Source of the DNA: Ignavibacterium sp.
Lineage (GTDB): Bacteria > Bacteroidota > Ignavibacteria > Ignavibacteriales > Ignavibacteriaceae
NCBI GenBank assembly: GCA_018335755.1
Contig: JAGXRK010000053.1
Coordinates: 186,001 to 250,000, forward strand
DNA length: 64,000 nucleotides
Direction: 5' to 3'
Below, one piece after another: positions 27,742 through 37,733 of the stretch; positions within the stretch are counted from its first letter, which is position 1, and the number at the start of each line of letters is the position of its first letter. The position numbers and the translations under genes were made by a program. The notes beneath the pieces are model-generated. The model made no database searches. It was given only the letters and a program-made list of their open reading frames with translations, and was not told the origin of the DNA.

Positions 27742-30090
27742 TCAGGCTATTTCCGCAATAGTAATTCCTTCACCACCCTGTTCGAGCGGTGCGAAATAAA
27801 ATGACTTAACTTTATCGTGTTTCTTCAGCAATTCATTTACTATTTTTTTTAGCGCACCGGTACCTTTACCATGAAGAATTTCAACTCTTCCAAGGTTAGA
27901 TTGATAAGCATCATCAATAAATTTTATAATTTTAAATTCAGCTTCCTCAGCCCTATCGCCTCTGATATCAATGCGGTAGCTTGCATCAGTGGTTTTAAAA
28001 TAGTTAAAATCGTTTCTTATTTCTTTCTCCTTAAAGCTTTTTGCAGGAACTAATTCCGATAGTTTTACCTGTATTTTAAGTGTACCCACCGAAATAGTTG
28101 CTCTGCTTTTTTCTGTATTCAGTTCTATTATCTGACCAGTTGTTGAAGAATTCTTTACTGAAGCGAAACTTCCAATACTAAAATCATATTTTTCTTCGAC
28201 TGATTCAACCTCTGGTAAAATAATATTTTCTGCTGATACTTTAAGCTGTTCAATTTCTTTTTTGGATTCTTTAATTATTTCTTTAGAAGCGCCTTCTTCT
28301 TTAATATCCTTTACCACTTTCTCAATTTTTTTATTTATATCCTTGAGAAGATTTTCTGCATCGCTTTTTGCTTTTTTTAGTATCTCTTTTTTTTCTTTTT
28401 CAAGTTTTTCAATATTGTTTTTGTAAAGATTAGATAATCCCTTTAATCTTGTATTCTCAACTTCAAGTTCAGCTAATTTCTTATTGAGACTATTGGACTT
28501 AAGTTCTATCTCTGCAAGGAATTCCTCAAGTTTATGCTTGTCTGATTCTATGTTATTTTTAGCATCCGCTAGTAGTTTTTCATCGAAGCCTAATCTACCG
28601 GCAATTTCAAAAGCATAACTTGAACCCGGAATTCCCAACACGAATTTATATGTAGGTGTTAATGAATCGTGATCAAACTGCATTGCGGCATTCTGCATTC
28701 CATTTATGCTGTAAGCAAACAATTTTAAGCTGCCGTGGTGTGTTGAAGCTAAAACAATTGAGCCAGCTTCTAAAAGTGTCTTAAGTATAGCTGCAGCCAG
28801 CGCTGAACCTTCCGCAGGGTCTGTTCCGGTACCTATTTCATCAAGCAATATTAACGATTTATCATCTGCCTCTTCCAAAATACTCTGTAGATTTTTAAGA
28901 TGAGAACTAAACGTTGATAAATCATCTTCAATTGATTGTTCATCTCCTATATCTAATAATATTTTATTAAAAATATGAAAATTTGAATCTGGCGAAACCG
29001 GAATGTGTATACCAGACTGCAGCATTACAGATAATAAGCCAATTGTTTTAAGTACTACAGTTTTACCGCCGGCATTAGGTCCGGTTATAATGATTACTCT
29101 TGAATCATCAAAATCAATATTTAGCGGTATTGAATTTTTTCTTCCGATTTTTTTTAGAAGCAATGGATGCCTTGCATCGAGGATTGACATTTTTTTCGTT
29201 TGAATCATTTCAGGAAAAGCGCCAATAATTTCAATAGAATGTTTTGCACGGGCAAAAACGGAATCAATGTATGCTAGGTTCTCCAATGATCTTTTTAGAT
29301 CAGATGAATATTGCCCGATATGTTTTGTTAATTCTTTTAACAACCGCTCTATTTCGCGTTTTTCAGCAAACGAAAGTGATATTATTTCATTGTTAAGCTC
29401 TAAAGTTTCTTCCGGTTCAATATAAACCGTTTGACCCGTTGATGATTCGGAGTGAATAAATCCCCTAAGGTGTCGTTTATGTTCAACCTTAATTGGAATA
29501 ACCATTCTTCCATCGCGCAACGTAAGATATTCTTCTCTGACAAAATCATCATCCTTTAAACTTTTAATTATACGATTTATTGATTTAACAAGTTCATCTT
29601 TTTTATTTCGAATATCCTTCCTGATCTCACTTAACTGTTTGCTGGCGTTTTCTTTTACCTCGCCCTGCTCATTAATAATCTTTTGTATCTGATGTTCAAA
29701 TAACTTATCACTAAACAATGTAGACGAGCTTTCATATAAAAGCGGGAAATTATCCGGTTGTGACTTTAAAAAATGTTTTAAATTATTGGAAACTTGTGCA
29801 AGCTTCAGAATATCAAGAATTCGTTTAGCACTTATCAGTCCACCTTCAATCCTGCTTTGAGAAAGAGCTTCTTCCATTACAGGTAAATATTCAATTGGAG
29901 GTGCTGAAAGATTTATTAATATCTTTTTTGCTTCATTGACTATTGACCCTTCCTTATGAATAGTATCCAAATCTGAATTGGGCCTCAGGTTTAACAAAAA
30001 GTTTTTACCATTATCAGTAATAGCAAATGATGAAATATGATTTCTGATTTTTGTGAACTCAAGTTTGTCAAGAGTTGCAATACTGATCAT
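27742..30090 (-). CDS. mutS2: endonuclease MutS2
   Basis: MutS2 of 782 residues. It has the core/clamp helices, an ATPase with Walker A GPNAGGKT and the DEIGTGTDPAEG segment, a long coiled-coil (about 510-640) and a C-terminal Smr nuclease domain (IDIRGDRAEEAE and LHGKGTGAL). It lacks the mismatch-recognition domain, as expected. MutS2 suppresses recombination or rescues collided ribosomes in different bacteria. It starts inside the end of cvpA (4-nt overlap). Confidence 0.95.
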   Translation of the reverse strand: MISIATLDKLEFTKIRNHISSFAITDNGKNFLLNLRPNSDLDTIHKEGSIVNEAKKILINLSAPPIEYLPVMEEALSQSRIEGGLISAKRILDILKLAQVSNNLKHFLKSQPDNFPLLYESSSTLFSDKLFEHQIQKIINEQGEVKENASKQLSEIRKDIRNKKDELVKSINRIIKSLKDDDFVREEYLTLRDGRMVIPIKVEHKRHLRGFIHSESSTGQTVYIEPEETLELNNEIISLSFAEKREIERLLKELTKHIGQYSSDLKRSLENLAYIDSVFARAKHSIEIIGAFPEMIQTKKMSILDARHPLLLKKIGRKNSIPLNIDFDDSRVIIITGPNAGGKTVVLKTIGLLSVMLQSGIHIPVSPDSNFHIFNKILLDIGDEQSIEDDLSTFSSHLKNLQSILEEADDKSLILLDEIGTGTDPAEGSALAAAILKTLLEAGSIVLASTHHGSLKLFAYSINGMQNAAMQFDHDSLTPTYKFVLGIPGSSYAFEIAGRLGFDEKLLADAKNNIESDKHKLEEFLAEIELKSNSLNKKLAELEVENTRLKGLSNLYKNNIEKLEKEKKEILKKAKSDAENLLKDINKKIEKVVKDIKEEGASKEIIKESKKEIEQLKVSAENIILPEVESVEEKYDFSIGSFASVKNSSTTGQIIELNTEKSRATISVGTLKIQVKLSELVPAKSFKEKEIRNDFNYFKTTDASYRIDIRGDRAEEAEFKIIKFIDDAYQSNLGRVEILHGKGTGALKKIVNELLKKHDKVKSFYFAPLEQGGEGITIAEIA

Positions 30091-30614
30091 TGAATGGAAT
30101 CTTTTTGATTTATGTAGTTTTTAATAATTTCTTCGGTGCTGGGAGTATAATCTTTAAGGTAATTTATTGTAAATGGAATTACATTATAGGTATGATTGTA
30201 TAATAATGAATTATCCTGAACCTTTTTACCGGGAATGTTAAAAATATTTAGCAATAATAATACTGCACTTAAAAAAAACAGTAGTTCAACTGCTCCAACA
30301 GCACCGCCGACTAATTGATTGATCAGGTTGTTTACTTTGTCAAAAGGATGGACTATTCGCTTTAGAATAGAGAAAATTAAAATTGTCCCTAGAAAAAGAA
30401 TAATACCGCCGATAATTTCAGCGAGATACAATTCGATGTCAAAAATATTTTCTATAACTACGCCTAGCCTGGAAGCAAATAAGGCTGTAATTAGAACAGC
30501 TACAATTAAACCGAGCAAACCTATAAGTTTTCGAACAAAACCATCCTTAAACCCGAGAATAAAACCAACAAGCAAAACAATAGAGATAATTATATCTACA
30601 GTATTCAAATTCAA
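30087..30614 (-). CDS. CvpA family membrane protein
   Basis: Protein of 175 residues with about four transmembrane helices and the CvpA-type start VDIIISIVLLVGFILGFKDG. Members are named after colicin V production and affect envelope homeostasis; the molecular role is unclear. The start is TTG, overlapping the stop of the YqeY gene by 4 nt (TTGA), and it overlaps mutS2 by 4 nt as well. A cvpA-mutS2 pair is common. Confidence 0.88.
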   Translation of the reverse strand: MNLNTVDIIISIVLLVGFILGFKDGFVRKLIGLLGLIVAVLITALFASRLGVVIENIFDIELYLAEIIGGIILFLGTILIFSILKRIVHPFDKVNNLINQLVGGAVGAVELLFFLSAVLLLLNIFNIPGKKVQDNSLLYNHTYNVIPFTINYLKDYTPSTEEIIKNYINQKDSIQ

Positions 30615-31057
30615 CTCAGAAAATTCTCAACAATACTTCTAACAGTTTTTCCATCTGCTTTACCTTTTAGTTCTTTCATAACAGCAGGCATCAGCTTTGC
30701 AAAACCATCTTTTGATGAAACCTCCAGATCAGAAGCTAACCTTTTAACTTCTGATAGAATTTCAACTTCAGTTAACTGTTTAGGAAGGTAAGACATAATA
30801 ATTTCCAGTTCAGCTTCCTCTTGTTTAGCCAGTTCTTCCCTTCCGGCATTTCTGAACTGCTCGATTGATTCTTTTCTTTTCTTTGCAGCGGTTGTTAGCA
30901 TACTTACTTCCTCTTCAGGAGTAAGTTGTTTACCGGTTCCGCTTTTTTCAAATTCTAATATCAACGCACGAATAGAACGGATAGTCTGAAGTCTGATTTT
31001 ATCACCTGACTTCATGGCATCTTTTAAGTCATTATTGATTTTATCTTTTAAGTTCAT
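30611..31057 (-). CDS. GatB/YqeY domain protein
   Basis: Protein of 148 residues of the YqeY family (MNLKDKINNDLKDAMKSGDK, and the C-terminal LMPAVMKELKGKADGKTV). The fold is shared with the tRNA-binding tail of GatB. Its role is not settled. It is the first gene of the yqeY-cvpA-mutS2 run and lies just after the ExbD terminator. Confidence 0.9.
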   Translation of the reverse strand: MNLKDKINNDLKDAMKSGDKIRLQTIRSIRALILEFEKSGTGKQLTPEEEVSMLTTAAKKRKESIEQFRNAGREELAKQEEAELEIIMSYLPKQLTEVEILSEVKRLASDLEVSSKDGFAKLMPAVMKELKGKADGKTVRSIVENFLS

Positions 31058-31076
31058 ATGCGGCCCTCTAAAACTG

Positions 31077-31111
31077 AAAAGGCAGGTTCATATAATATAA
31101 ACCTGCCTTTT
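31077..31111 (-). terminator. rho-independent terminator (possibly bidirectional)
   Basis: A 12-bp perfect inverted repeat (AAAAGGCAGGTT and AACCTGCCTTTT) with an 11-nt AT-rich loop. On the minus strand it follows the exbB-exbD-exbD operon by 22 nt and ends in TTTT. The A-run on the other side makes it usable from both strands. Confidence 0.8.
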
Positions 31112-31133
31112 ACAAAAAGTAATTAATAATCAA

Positions 31134-31547
31134 TTAAATTTTAATATTTGCCGAATAATTTATTCTAAGGCAGTAAGCTTTTCTTAATTCCTGCTGAATA
31201 TCAGTAACTAAACCCATATCAGCATTCTGATCAACTCTGAGAGAGACAATAACGTTCGGCAGCACCTGGCTTTTTGAATACATTATTGGTCTTACCTCTT
31301 CTAATCTAACTATGCTATCATTTATCTGAATTCTTTTATCATTACCGACCCAGATATAAGATATCAATCTTTTGTTTTCTATTTTTTCAATTGCTTCTGC
31401 TTCAGGTAATTTAAAGTCCACCAGAACATCAACCTCTCTTAAAGTAGTAGTTACCATAAAGAAAAGTAGAAGCATAAAAACTATATCCGGCATAGAGGCA
31501 GTTGGAATTTCCTGCTTGACACCGGCTCGTTTCTTTTCAAATTTCAT
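31134..31547 (-). CDS. ExbD/TolR family transport energiser (second copy)
   Basis: Protein of 137 residues with one N-terminal transmembrane helix (about 21-37) carrying the family signature PTASMPDIVFMLLLFFMV, including the proton-path Asp. The periplasmic domain follows. It is the last gene of exbB-exbD-exbD and should join the ExbB pentamer to drive TonB (or Tol) at the outer membrane. Tandem ExbD copies are frequent in Bacteroidota-type bacteria and may form heterodimers. Confidence 0.92.
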   Translation of the reverse strand: MKFEKKRAGVKQEIPTASMPDIVFMLLLFFMVTTTLREVDVLVDFKLPEAEAIEKIENKRLISYIWVGNDKRIQINDSIVRLEEVRPIMYSKSQVLPNVIVSLRVDQNADMGLVTDIQQELRKAYCLRINYSANIKI

Positions 31548-31564
31548 TATTATCCTCCAATACC

Positions 31565-32098
31565 TTAAGACGTTACAATTTCTGGTTCAGCAAGAGAAAT
31601 AATGATTGGAACTGCATCCCTAACTTCTTTCTGCTGTTCAGGTGTAAGATTATCGTATTTATTACCAAACCTCGAATTTGAATACTCATCTCTTACTTCA
31701 AAAAAAGCAAGTTTAATCTGATCAAGAGCATTAATGTAAACATTATAAACTGTCTTCCTATCGGTCTTCAAAGAAACGATAAGTTTTTTATTCATCGGCA
31801 GATCAATTTTTGAGGTAATTCTTGGTTTTAAGTTTTGTTTTATCTGATGAACCGCAACAAACTGGCCATCTATCAAGACATCGCCATTCTCATTAATAAG
31901 TACAGCAGCCATTCGATCGGGGTCAACTTTTACCTGTTCCTGTTCTTCCGGCGGTACATACTCAGGCAGTGTTAAACCAATACCTGTATCCACATCAATA
32001 ACCGTTGAAACAAGGAAGAATAACAGAAGCAAAAACGCTATATCTGCCATCGAAGCGGTAGGTATTGAAGCTTCAGCTATTTTTTTCTTTTTAATCAT
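31565..32098 (-). CDS. ExbD/TolR family transport energiser (first copy)
   Basis: Protein of 177 residues. The transmembrane segment IPTASMADIAFLLLLFFLVS has the conserved Asp. The periplasmic part is longer than in the neighbouring copy and ends in NRFGNKYDNLTPEQQKEV. It lies 54 nt downstream of exbB and 17 nt upstream of the second exbD, in one operon. Confidence 0.92.
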   Translation of the reverse strand: MIKKKKIAEASIPTASMADIAFLLLLFFLVSTVIDVDTGIGLTLPEYVPPEEQEQVKVDPDRMAAVLINENGDVLIDGQFVAVHQIKQNLKPRITSKIDLPMNKKLIVSLKTDRKTVYNVYINALDQIKLAFFEVRDEYSNSRFGNKYDNLTPEQQKEVRDAVPIIISLAEPEIVTS

Positions 32099-32152
32099 TG
32101 CTAAAAATCTTTCTTAATAATTTTCTGAATACTCAAAAAAGTAAATCAACAA

Positions 32153-32848
32153 TTATTTTCTTCTTTGTTTCAATTCGTATAAAGCATCAATCAATTCGAT
32201 TGAACTTTCTTCCATATCACCAACTAATCTGTCAATCCTTGAAACGAAGTAATTGTAGAAAAACTGAAGAATAATAGCAACTACAAGTCCAAATAAAGTA
32301 GTTAATAAAGCTACCGATATACCGCCTGCAACAACCGCCGGTGAAATCTGAGCAGCTTCTTTAATAGCATCAAATGCCTGGATCATACCTTGTACCGTAC
32401 CAGTAAAACCAAGCATAGGTGCTACTGTAATAAAGGTCGATACCCAGATAAGACCTCTTTCAAGAAAGCCCATTTCTACACCACCATAAGCAATAATTGC
32501 TTTCTCAGCAGCATCTAAACCTTCGTCAGCTCTTAATAAACCAGCATAGAAAACTGAGGCAATAGGACCGCGTGTATTTTCGCAAACCTTTTTTGCAGCC
32601 TCAACGCCGCCTTCATCAAGTGCTTTTTTAACTTTTACTATAAATTGCTTTGTGTTAGTTCGTGCTTTTGTAAGTGTCCATAATCTTTCAAAAGAAAAAG
32701 CCAAACCTAAAACCAGACAGGCAAGAATTGGCCACATAAAGCCGCCGCCTGCTTCAAATTTTTCGGTTAAATAATTTAATGCACCGCCGCCATTTGCTGC
32801 TTGAGCGATTACATTATATAATGATGCGATAGTTCCTGTTAGATCCAT
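32153..32848 (-). CDS. exbB: MotA/TolQ/ExbB proton channel protein
   Basis: Inner-membrane protein of 231 residues with three transmembrane helices (about 36-54, 135-155, 178-203). The family signature is visible in LGFTGTVQGMIQAF and GISVALLTTLFGLVVAI. It forms the proton channel with the ExbD proteins and should power TonB-dependent receptors such as the one at 59176-62106. A good ribosome-binding site (TTAGGAGGA) precedes the ATG, and a promoter with an operator-like dyad lies about 80 nt upstream. Confidence 0.93.
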   Translation of the reverse strand: MDLTGTIASLYNVIAQAANGGGALNYLTEKFEAGGGFMWPILACLVLGLAFSFERLWTLTKARTNTKQFIVKVKKALDEGGVEAAKKVCENTRGPIASVFYAGLLRADEGLDAAEKAIIAYGGVEMGFLERGLIWVSTFITVAPMLGFTGTVQGMIQAFDAIKEAAQISPAVVAGGISVALLTTLFGLVVAIILQFFYNYFVSRIDRLVGDMEESSIELIDALYELKQRRK

Positions 32849-32916
32849 AGTGAGATATCCTCCTAATATATATTATATTGTTTTCTATAGTAGAAAAATT
32901 TCAAGAATTTTATGAA

Positions 32917-32957
32917 AAATACGTGTCTACAATACGTATTTCAAGTTTCAAAGTCAA
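32917..32957 (-). promoter_or_regulatory. candidate promoter with overlapping dyad upstream of exbB
   Basis: On the minus strand TTGACT (32952-32957) is followed after exactly 17 nt by TATTGT (32929-32934), a sigma-70-like pair. An 8-bp perfect inverted repeat, AAATACGT and ACGTATTT with a 9-nt spacer (32917-32941), overlaps the -10 box and could be a repressor site. The sigma factor preference of this lineage is not known to me, so the promoter is only a candidate. Confidence 0.45.
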
Positions 32958-33016
32958 CAAAATAGTATTACCCTCAGGTTAAATAATTTAGATTTTTTGT
33001 ATTATATTCTAAATAA

Positions 33017-33709
33017 TTAAAAATCAAACCTGTGTTTCAAATCGAATATATTACCGGAAATAAAATTGAAATTATTAAAGATTGATAAAACTAAACTTCC
33101 AATTTCAGAAGGCTTTATCATTTTACCGTAATCTTTTTTATCCATCCATTCCCTGTTTGCCGGTGTATCAATCATGTAAGGAGCTATTGCATTCGCAGTA
33201 AGATTTATTTTAACACCTTCATCCGATATGCTTTTCACCAAATGTGATAAAGCAGCTTTTGATGCACCATAAACACTCTTTCCTGATTCCGGATTATCCG
33301 CAACATAAGCTGAGGTTAAACAGATAGATCCACCTGCAGATTTTTTAATTAAATCTGAGAAATATTTCGCAATTAGAAAATTTGTTTTCACGTTGATATT
33401 CATCATCTTATCAAAATCAGTAACTTTTGTATCCCACAGAACTTCACCACCGTGGTATCCTCCTATTGTAGAAAATAAAAAATATAAGGTTTCTTTATCA
33501 GGTGATATATTTTTAAAGGCACTCTTCACATTTTCTTCGATAGAAAGATCATCAATAACAATGTTCTTAATATTTGGTGCTGATTCGTCTGAACTGAACT
33601 TAAAATCAAAAAGATAGATCTGATCAAAGTCATTACCTGAAAAAACTTTTGTAACTCCTTTACCAAGAGCTCCGTTAGATCCAAAAACAAGTAATTTTTT
33701 ATTTTTCAT
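33017..33709 (-). CDS. short-chain dehydrogenase/reductase
   Basis: SDR of 230 residues. The cofactor loop is GSNGALGKG (10-18) and the catalytic Tyr/Lys are in VYGASKAAL. The short nucleotide-binding loop recalls dihydropteridine-reductase-like SDRs, but the substrate cannot be inferred. It lies 3 nt downstream of the EEP-family gene and is probably co-transcribed with it. Confidence 0.82.
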   Translation of the reverse strand: MKNKKLLVFGSNGALGKGVTKVFSGNDFDQIYLFDFKFSSDESAPNIKNIVIDDLSIEENVKSAFKNISPDKETLYFLFSTIGGYHGGEVLWDTKVTDFDKMMNINVKTNFLIAKYFSDLIKKSAGGSICLTSAYVADNPESGKSVYGASKAALSHLVKSISDEGVKINLTANAIAPYMIDTPANREWMDKKDYGKMIKPSEIGSLVLSIFNNFNFISGNIFDLKHRFDF

Positions 33710-33712
33710 GGT

Positions 33713-34762
33713 TCATCTTAATATTTTGAATTTAGTTATTACAGCAAAATGATCACTGAAACCACCGAGATATCTGCGTCCTCCATAACCGGGAAAAGGT
33801 GCGCTGGCAAATCTGCCTGATTGCGTCACCATAAAGTATGGTTTATAAACTTCAAATGAACTGCATTCATAGCGAAGAGAATTTCCGACTAATAATTCTC
33901 TTGAAATAATTATCTGATCTAACATATCCCATTTCTCGCGATATAAAAAGGTTCCAACTCCGGCTTCATATTGTTCATAAGAAGTATTAAATAAATCAGA
34001 ATTGTCATCTTCAATAAAATTATCACCCGTTAATAATTCACATTTAAATGGTTTAGCCTTGAGAGTATTTAAGATAGAGGTGTTAGTCGGTTCATCATTG
34101 AAATCGCCCATTACAATAATTTTGGCTGATGGATTTAATTCTAATACCCTGTCAATCCCATCTCTTAAAGTTTTTGCAGTTTCAATCCGATGGATTTCAG
34201 ATTCTTCCTGACCTCCACGCCTGCTGGGAAAATGATTAACAAAAATATGGAGTGTGTCATTTAAATTAGATAATAAGGAAACGTATATAATCAATCTTGT
34301 GGGAAATCCTGCAGATAATTTTACAGTATCTCCAATAACAGAAAGCAATTTAAATTTATCAGTTTTATACATCAGCGCATTATCTATTCCTCTGTTGTCA
34401 GGAGATTCTATTCCAACAGATTTATAATTAAAATCGGAGAGGAAACTATTAGCCATAGAATCCAGAAGATATGTATGCTCAACTTCGCATACACCCAGAA
34501 TATCAGGTGCTTTGTTGTTGTTCATCGAACGGATAACACGGGCAAGATTGTACATCTTTTGTTCTAATCGTTCCTGATCCCACTCATAACTGCCTTTTGG
34601 CAGAAAGTCATCGTCATTCTTTTCCGTATCATCGACAGTATCAAACAGGTTCTCAACATTCCAGAAAGCTACGAACAAATAGTCATCATTGTCCTGTGTA
34701 CAGTAAACAAGAACGGATAGGAGTATGAACAATAAGAGGGCATTAAATAAATAATTTCGCAT
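33713..34762 (-). CDS. exported endonuclease/exonuclease/phosphatase family protein
   Basis: Protein of 349 residues with an N-terminal signal (about 1-20, possibly a lipoprotein signal ending VYC). The EEP fold is marked by FWNVENLFD, CEVEH, VNHFPSRRGG, GDFNDEP and a final SDHFAV. Members hydrolyse phosphodiesters in nucleic acids, lipids or nucleotides; an exported one may scavenge. It is divergent from polA across a 168-nt gap. Confidence 0.85.
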   Translation of the reverse strand: MRNYLFNALLLFILLSVLVYCTQDNDDYLFVAFWNVENLFDTVDDTEKNDDDFLPKGSYEWDQERLEQKMYNLARVIRSMNNNKAPDILGVCEVEHTYLLDSMANSFLSDFNYKSVGIESPDNRGIDNALMYKTDKFKLLSVIGDTVKLSAGFPTRLIIYVSLLSNLNDTLHIFVNHFPSRRGGQEESEIHRIETAKTLRDGIDRVLELNPSAKIIVMGDFNDEPTNTSILNTLKAKPFKCELLTGDNFIEDDNSDLFNTSYEQYEAGVGTFLYREKWDMLDQIIISRELLVGNSLRYECSSFEVYKPYFMVTQSGRFASAPFPGYGGRRYLGGFSDHFAVITKFKILR

Positions 34763-34930
34763 TTTGTATTATGTTGAAATTGACTTTACAAACACAATGT
34801 AAAAATAGGTAAGGAGGGGCTATAAAAAAACTGATAAGAAAATCCGCCATTAAAAATTCCTTTTATTTCAAGTTAAGCTTCTTATTCATATTTTAAATAT
34901 TAAATAATTCATCTTATTTCAAAAGTTTTT

Positions 34931-37708
34931 ATGATTAATAAAAAGTTTATTATAATTGATGCATTAGCTCTTGCATATAAGGCTTATTTTGCATTTATCA
35001 GCAGACCACTTACTACAAGCAGCGGTGAACCAACCTCAGCAGTTTATGGGTTTTTAACACAGGTGTTAAAAGTTCTTGAAGATCATAAACCGGACTATCT
35101 TGCTGTTGCCTTTGACTCTAAAGAAAAAACATTTCGACATGAAAGGTATGAGTCATATAAATCCTCCCGTGACAAAATGCCTGATGATATGATCCCGCAG
35201 ATTGTCCGGATTAAAAGTATAATTGAATCATTGAATATTCCTTATTACATCCTTCCCGGATATGAAGCAGATGATATTGTAGGCACAGCAGTTAAGCTGG
35301 CAGAAAAAATAGGGCTTGATTCGTTTGCTGTTACTCCAGATAAAGATTATTTCCAGCTTGTAACTGATAAAGTTAAAGTAATTCGCCCGGGTAAATCCAC
35401 TGATGAAGCAATCATTTATGATAAACAAAAAATAATTGATGAACTCGGTTTCGAACCCAGGTATATGATTGATTATCTTGCTATAGTTGGTGATTCAAGT
35501 GATGATATCCCTGGTGTTAAAGGTATTGGACCAAAAGGCGCTGTACCGTTAATTCAGAAATATGGTACTCTTGAAAACATTTATGAACATATTGATGAAA
35601 TCGAAAAAGCCGGAATTAAAAACAAATTGATAGAAAGCAAGGAGAATGCTTTTCTCTCCAAAGAGTTAGCAACAATTCACTGTGAGGTCTCCTTAGATTT
35701 TGATTTTGATAAAGCAAAATTATCTGAACCTGACTTTGAAAAAGTAAAAGAAATCTTTCTTGAACTTGAGTTTAAGAATTTATTCACACGCCTGATGAAG
35801 ATTTACCGGAATGATAATAAAGAAAAGATTCAAGAGACTATACCTGAACCGATATCCGACAATCTTCAATCATTCGATACTAAAAAAATAAAATACAAAC
35901 TAATTACTTCAAAGGATGAAGCCAAAAAACTATATGATTATTTAAGTAAAGCAGATCTATTCGTGTTTGATACCGAAACAGACGATCTGGATCAATTCAT
36001 ATTAAAATTAGCAGGCGTCTCTTTTTCAGTTAAAGAAGGGGAAGCATGGTTTATTGCTATCAATCCAGAGCCGGAAGATAATGCTTTATTCAGCGATAAA
36101 TTGAAAGACCGTTTACCAGTAAAAGATTTCATAAAAATTCTTAAACCGCTCTTTGCGAATAAAAAAATTAAAAAAGTTTGCCAGAATGGTAAGTTTGATA
36201 TTTCAGTTATGCGAAGTATAGGCGTTGAAGTTGAAAACTTCTACTTCGATACTATGCTGGCAAGCTATTGTATTGATCCTGATCAAAAGCATGGAATGGA
36301 CAATCTTTCGGAAAAATATCTCAGCTATAAACCTATTCCTTTAACTGATTTGATTGGTGTGAAAAAAGATCCAACAAAAATGTTTGATGTTGATCCTGAG
36401 AAACTATCTGATTATGCCTGTGAAGATGCTGATATTACATTCAGACTATATAAAAAACTTGATGAGGAATTAAAAAAGGAAGATCTTCAAGATTTGGCTT
36501 ATAATATTGAATTTCCTCTTGCTCCCGTGCTCCAGGATATGGAATTTGAAGGAGTTAAAATCGATAGGAAAAACTTAAAGTCTTTTAGCAATGATCTGCT
36601 AATCCTTCTTGATAATTATACCAGTGAGATTTATAAATCAGTTGGAACGGAGTTTAATATTAACTCCACGAAGCAGTTACAGGAAATACTTTTCACAAAA
36701 CTTAACCTGGCAACTGGCAGAAAAACAAAAACCGGATTTTCTACAGATGCCAGGTCTCTTGAAAATCTTCGAGGGGAGCACGAGGTAATTGATATAATTC
36801 TGAATTACCGGCAGGTATCAAAATTAAAATCTACTTACGCAGATGCACTACCGAATATAATTAATCCAAAAACCGGAAGAGTGCATACGGATTTTAATCA
36901 GACCGTTGCCTCAACAGGAAGATTATCAAGTATAAATCCTAATCTTCAGAACATTCCAATTCGAACAGACATGGGTAAAGAAATACGTAAAGCATTTGTT
37001 CCCAGGGATAAAAACTATGTGATACTCAGTGCTGATTATAGTCAAATTGAACTAAGAATAATGGCCTCAATCTGTGAAGATGAGGCATTGATGAAGGCAT
37101 TTCAAGATGGTGAGGACATCCATACCAGTACAGCTGCCTTGGTTTTTATGGTTGATAAAAAAGATGTTACACCGGATATGAGACGAAAAGCAAAAGAAGT
37201 TAACTTTGGAATTCTGTATGGTATCGGTCCGTTCGGATTAAAAACAAGACTGGGTGTAACTCAATCTCACGCTAAAGAAATTATCGATACATACTTTAAA
37301 ACATTCAAGCGTGTAAAGAACTTTATGGATGATTCAGTAGCCTCCGCAAAGGAAAAAGGTTATGCAGAAACCTTAATGAAGCGCAGAAGATACCTCAGAA
37401 ACATCAACAGTAATAACAGAGTTGTTCGTCAGTTTGAGGAACGGGTTGCCATCAATATGCCTATACAGGGAACCGCCGCTGATATGATTAAACTTGCTAT
37501 GATCAAAATTCATAATGAATTAAATAAAAGGAAAACTAAAACTAAAATGGTTCTACAGGTGCACGATGAACTTTTATTTGATGCTCACAAAGATGAAGTT
37601 GATGAGTTACGTCCGCTTATTAAAGAATTAATGGAAAAAGCTTTACCGCTTAAAGTTCCCGTTGTTGTTGATACAGGTATTGGTGATAATTGGCTGGATG
37701 CGCACTGA
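34931..37708 (+). CDS. polA: DNA polymerase I
   Basis: Full three-domain Pol I of 925 residues. The 5'-3' exonuclease spans about 1-295 (GYEADDIVGT, DYLAIVGDSSDDIPGVKGIG), the 3'-5' exonuclease about 320-510 and the polymerase domain the rest. The proofreading domain keeps Asp347 and Glu349 (FDTETDD) and YACEDAD, so it should be active, unlike the dead versions of some bacteria. Polymerase motifs A (LSADYSQIELRIMA), B (RRKAKEVNFGILYG) and C (LQVHDELLFD) are intact. It opens the plus-strand block. Confidence 0.97.
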   Translation: MINKKFIIIDALALAYKAYFAFISRPLTTSSGEPTSAVYGFLTQVLKVLEDHKPDYLAVAFDSKEKTFRHERYESYKSSRDKMPDDMIPQIVRIKSIIESLNIPYYILPGYEADDIVGTAVKLAEKIGLDSFAVTPDKDYFQLVTDKVKVIRPGKSTDEAIIYDKQKIIDELGFEPRYMIDYLAIVGDSSDDIPGVKGIGPKGAVPLIQKYGTLENIYEHIDEIEKAGIKNKLIESKENAFLSKELATIHCEVSLDFDFDKAKLSEPDFEKVKEIFLELEFKNLFTRLMKIYRNDNKEKIQETIPEPISDNLQSFDTKKIKYKLITSKDEAKKLYDYLSKADLFVFDTETDDLDQFILKLAGVSFSVKEGEAWFIAINPEPEDNALFSDKLKDRLPVKDFIKILKPLFANKKIKKVCQNGKFDISVMRSIGVEVENFYFDTMLASYCIDPDQKHGMDNLSEKYLSYKPIPLTDLIGVKKDPTKMFDVDPEKLSDYACEDADITFRLYKKLDEELKKEDLQDLAYNIEFPLAPVLQDMEFEGVKIDRKNLKSFSNDLLILLDNYTSEIYKSVGTEFNINSTKQLQEILFTKLNLATGRKTKTGFSTDARSLENLRGEHEVIDIILNYRQVSKLKSTYADALPNIINPKTGRVHTDFNQTVASTGRLSSINPNLQNIPIRTDMGKEIRKAFVPRDKNYVILSADYSQIELRIMASICEDEALMKAFQDGEDIHTSTAALVFMVDKKDVTPDMRRKAKEVNFGILYGIGPFGLKTRLGVTQSHAKEIIDTYFKTFKRVKNFMDDSVASAKEKGYAETLMKRRRYLRNINSNNRVVRQFEERVAINMPIQGTAADMIKLAMIKIHNELNKRKTKTKMVLQVHDELLFDAHKDEVDELRPLIKELMEKALPLKVPVVVDTGIGDNWLDAH

Positions 37709-37733
37709 CCCTATCAAGATTAAGAGTAAGAGA

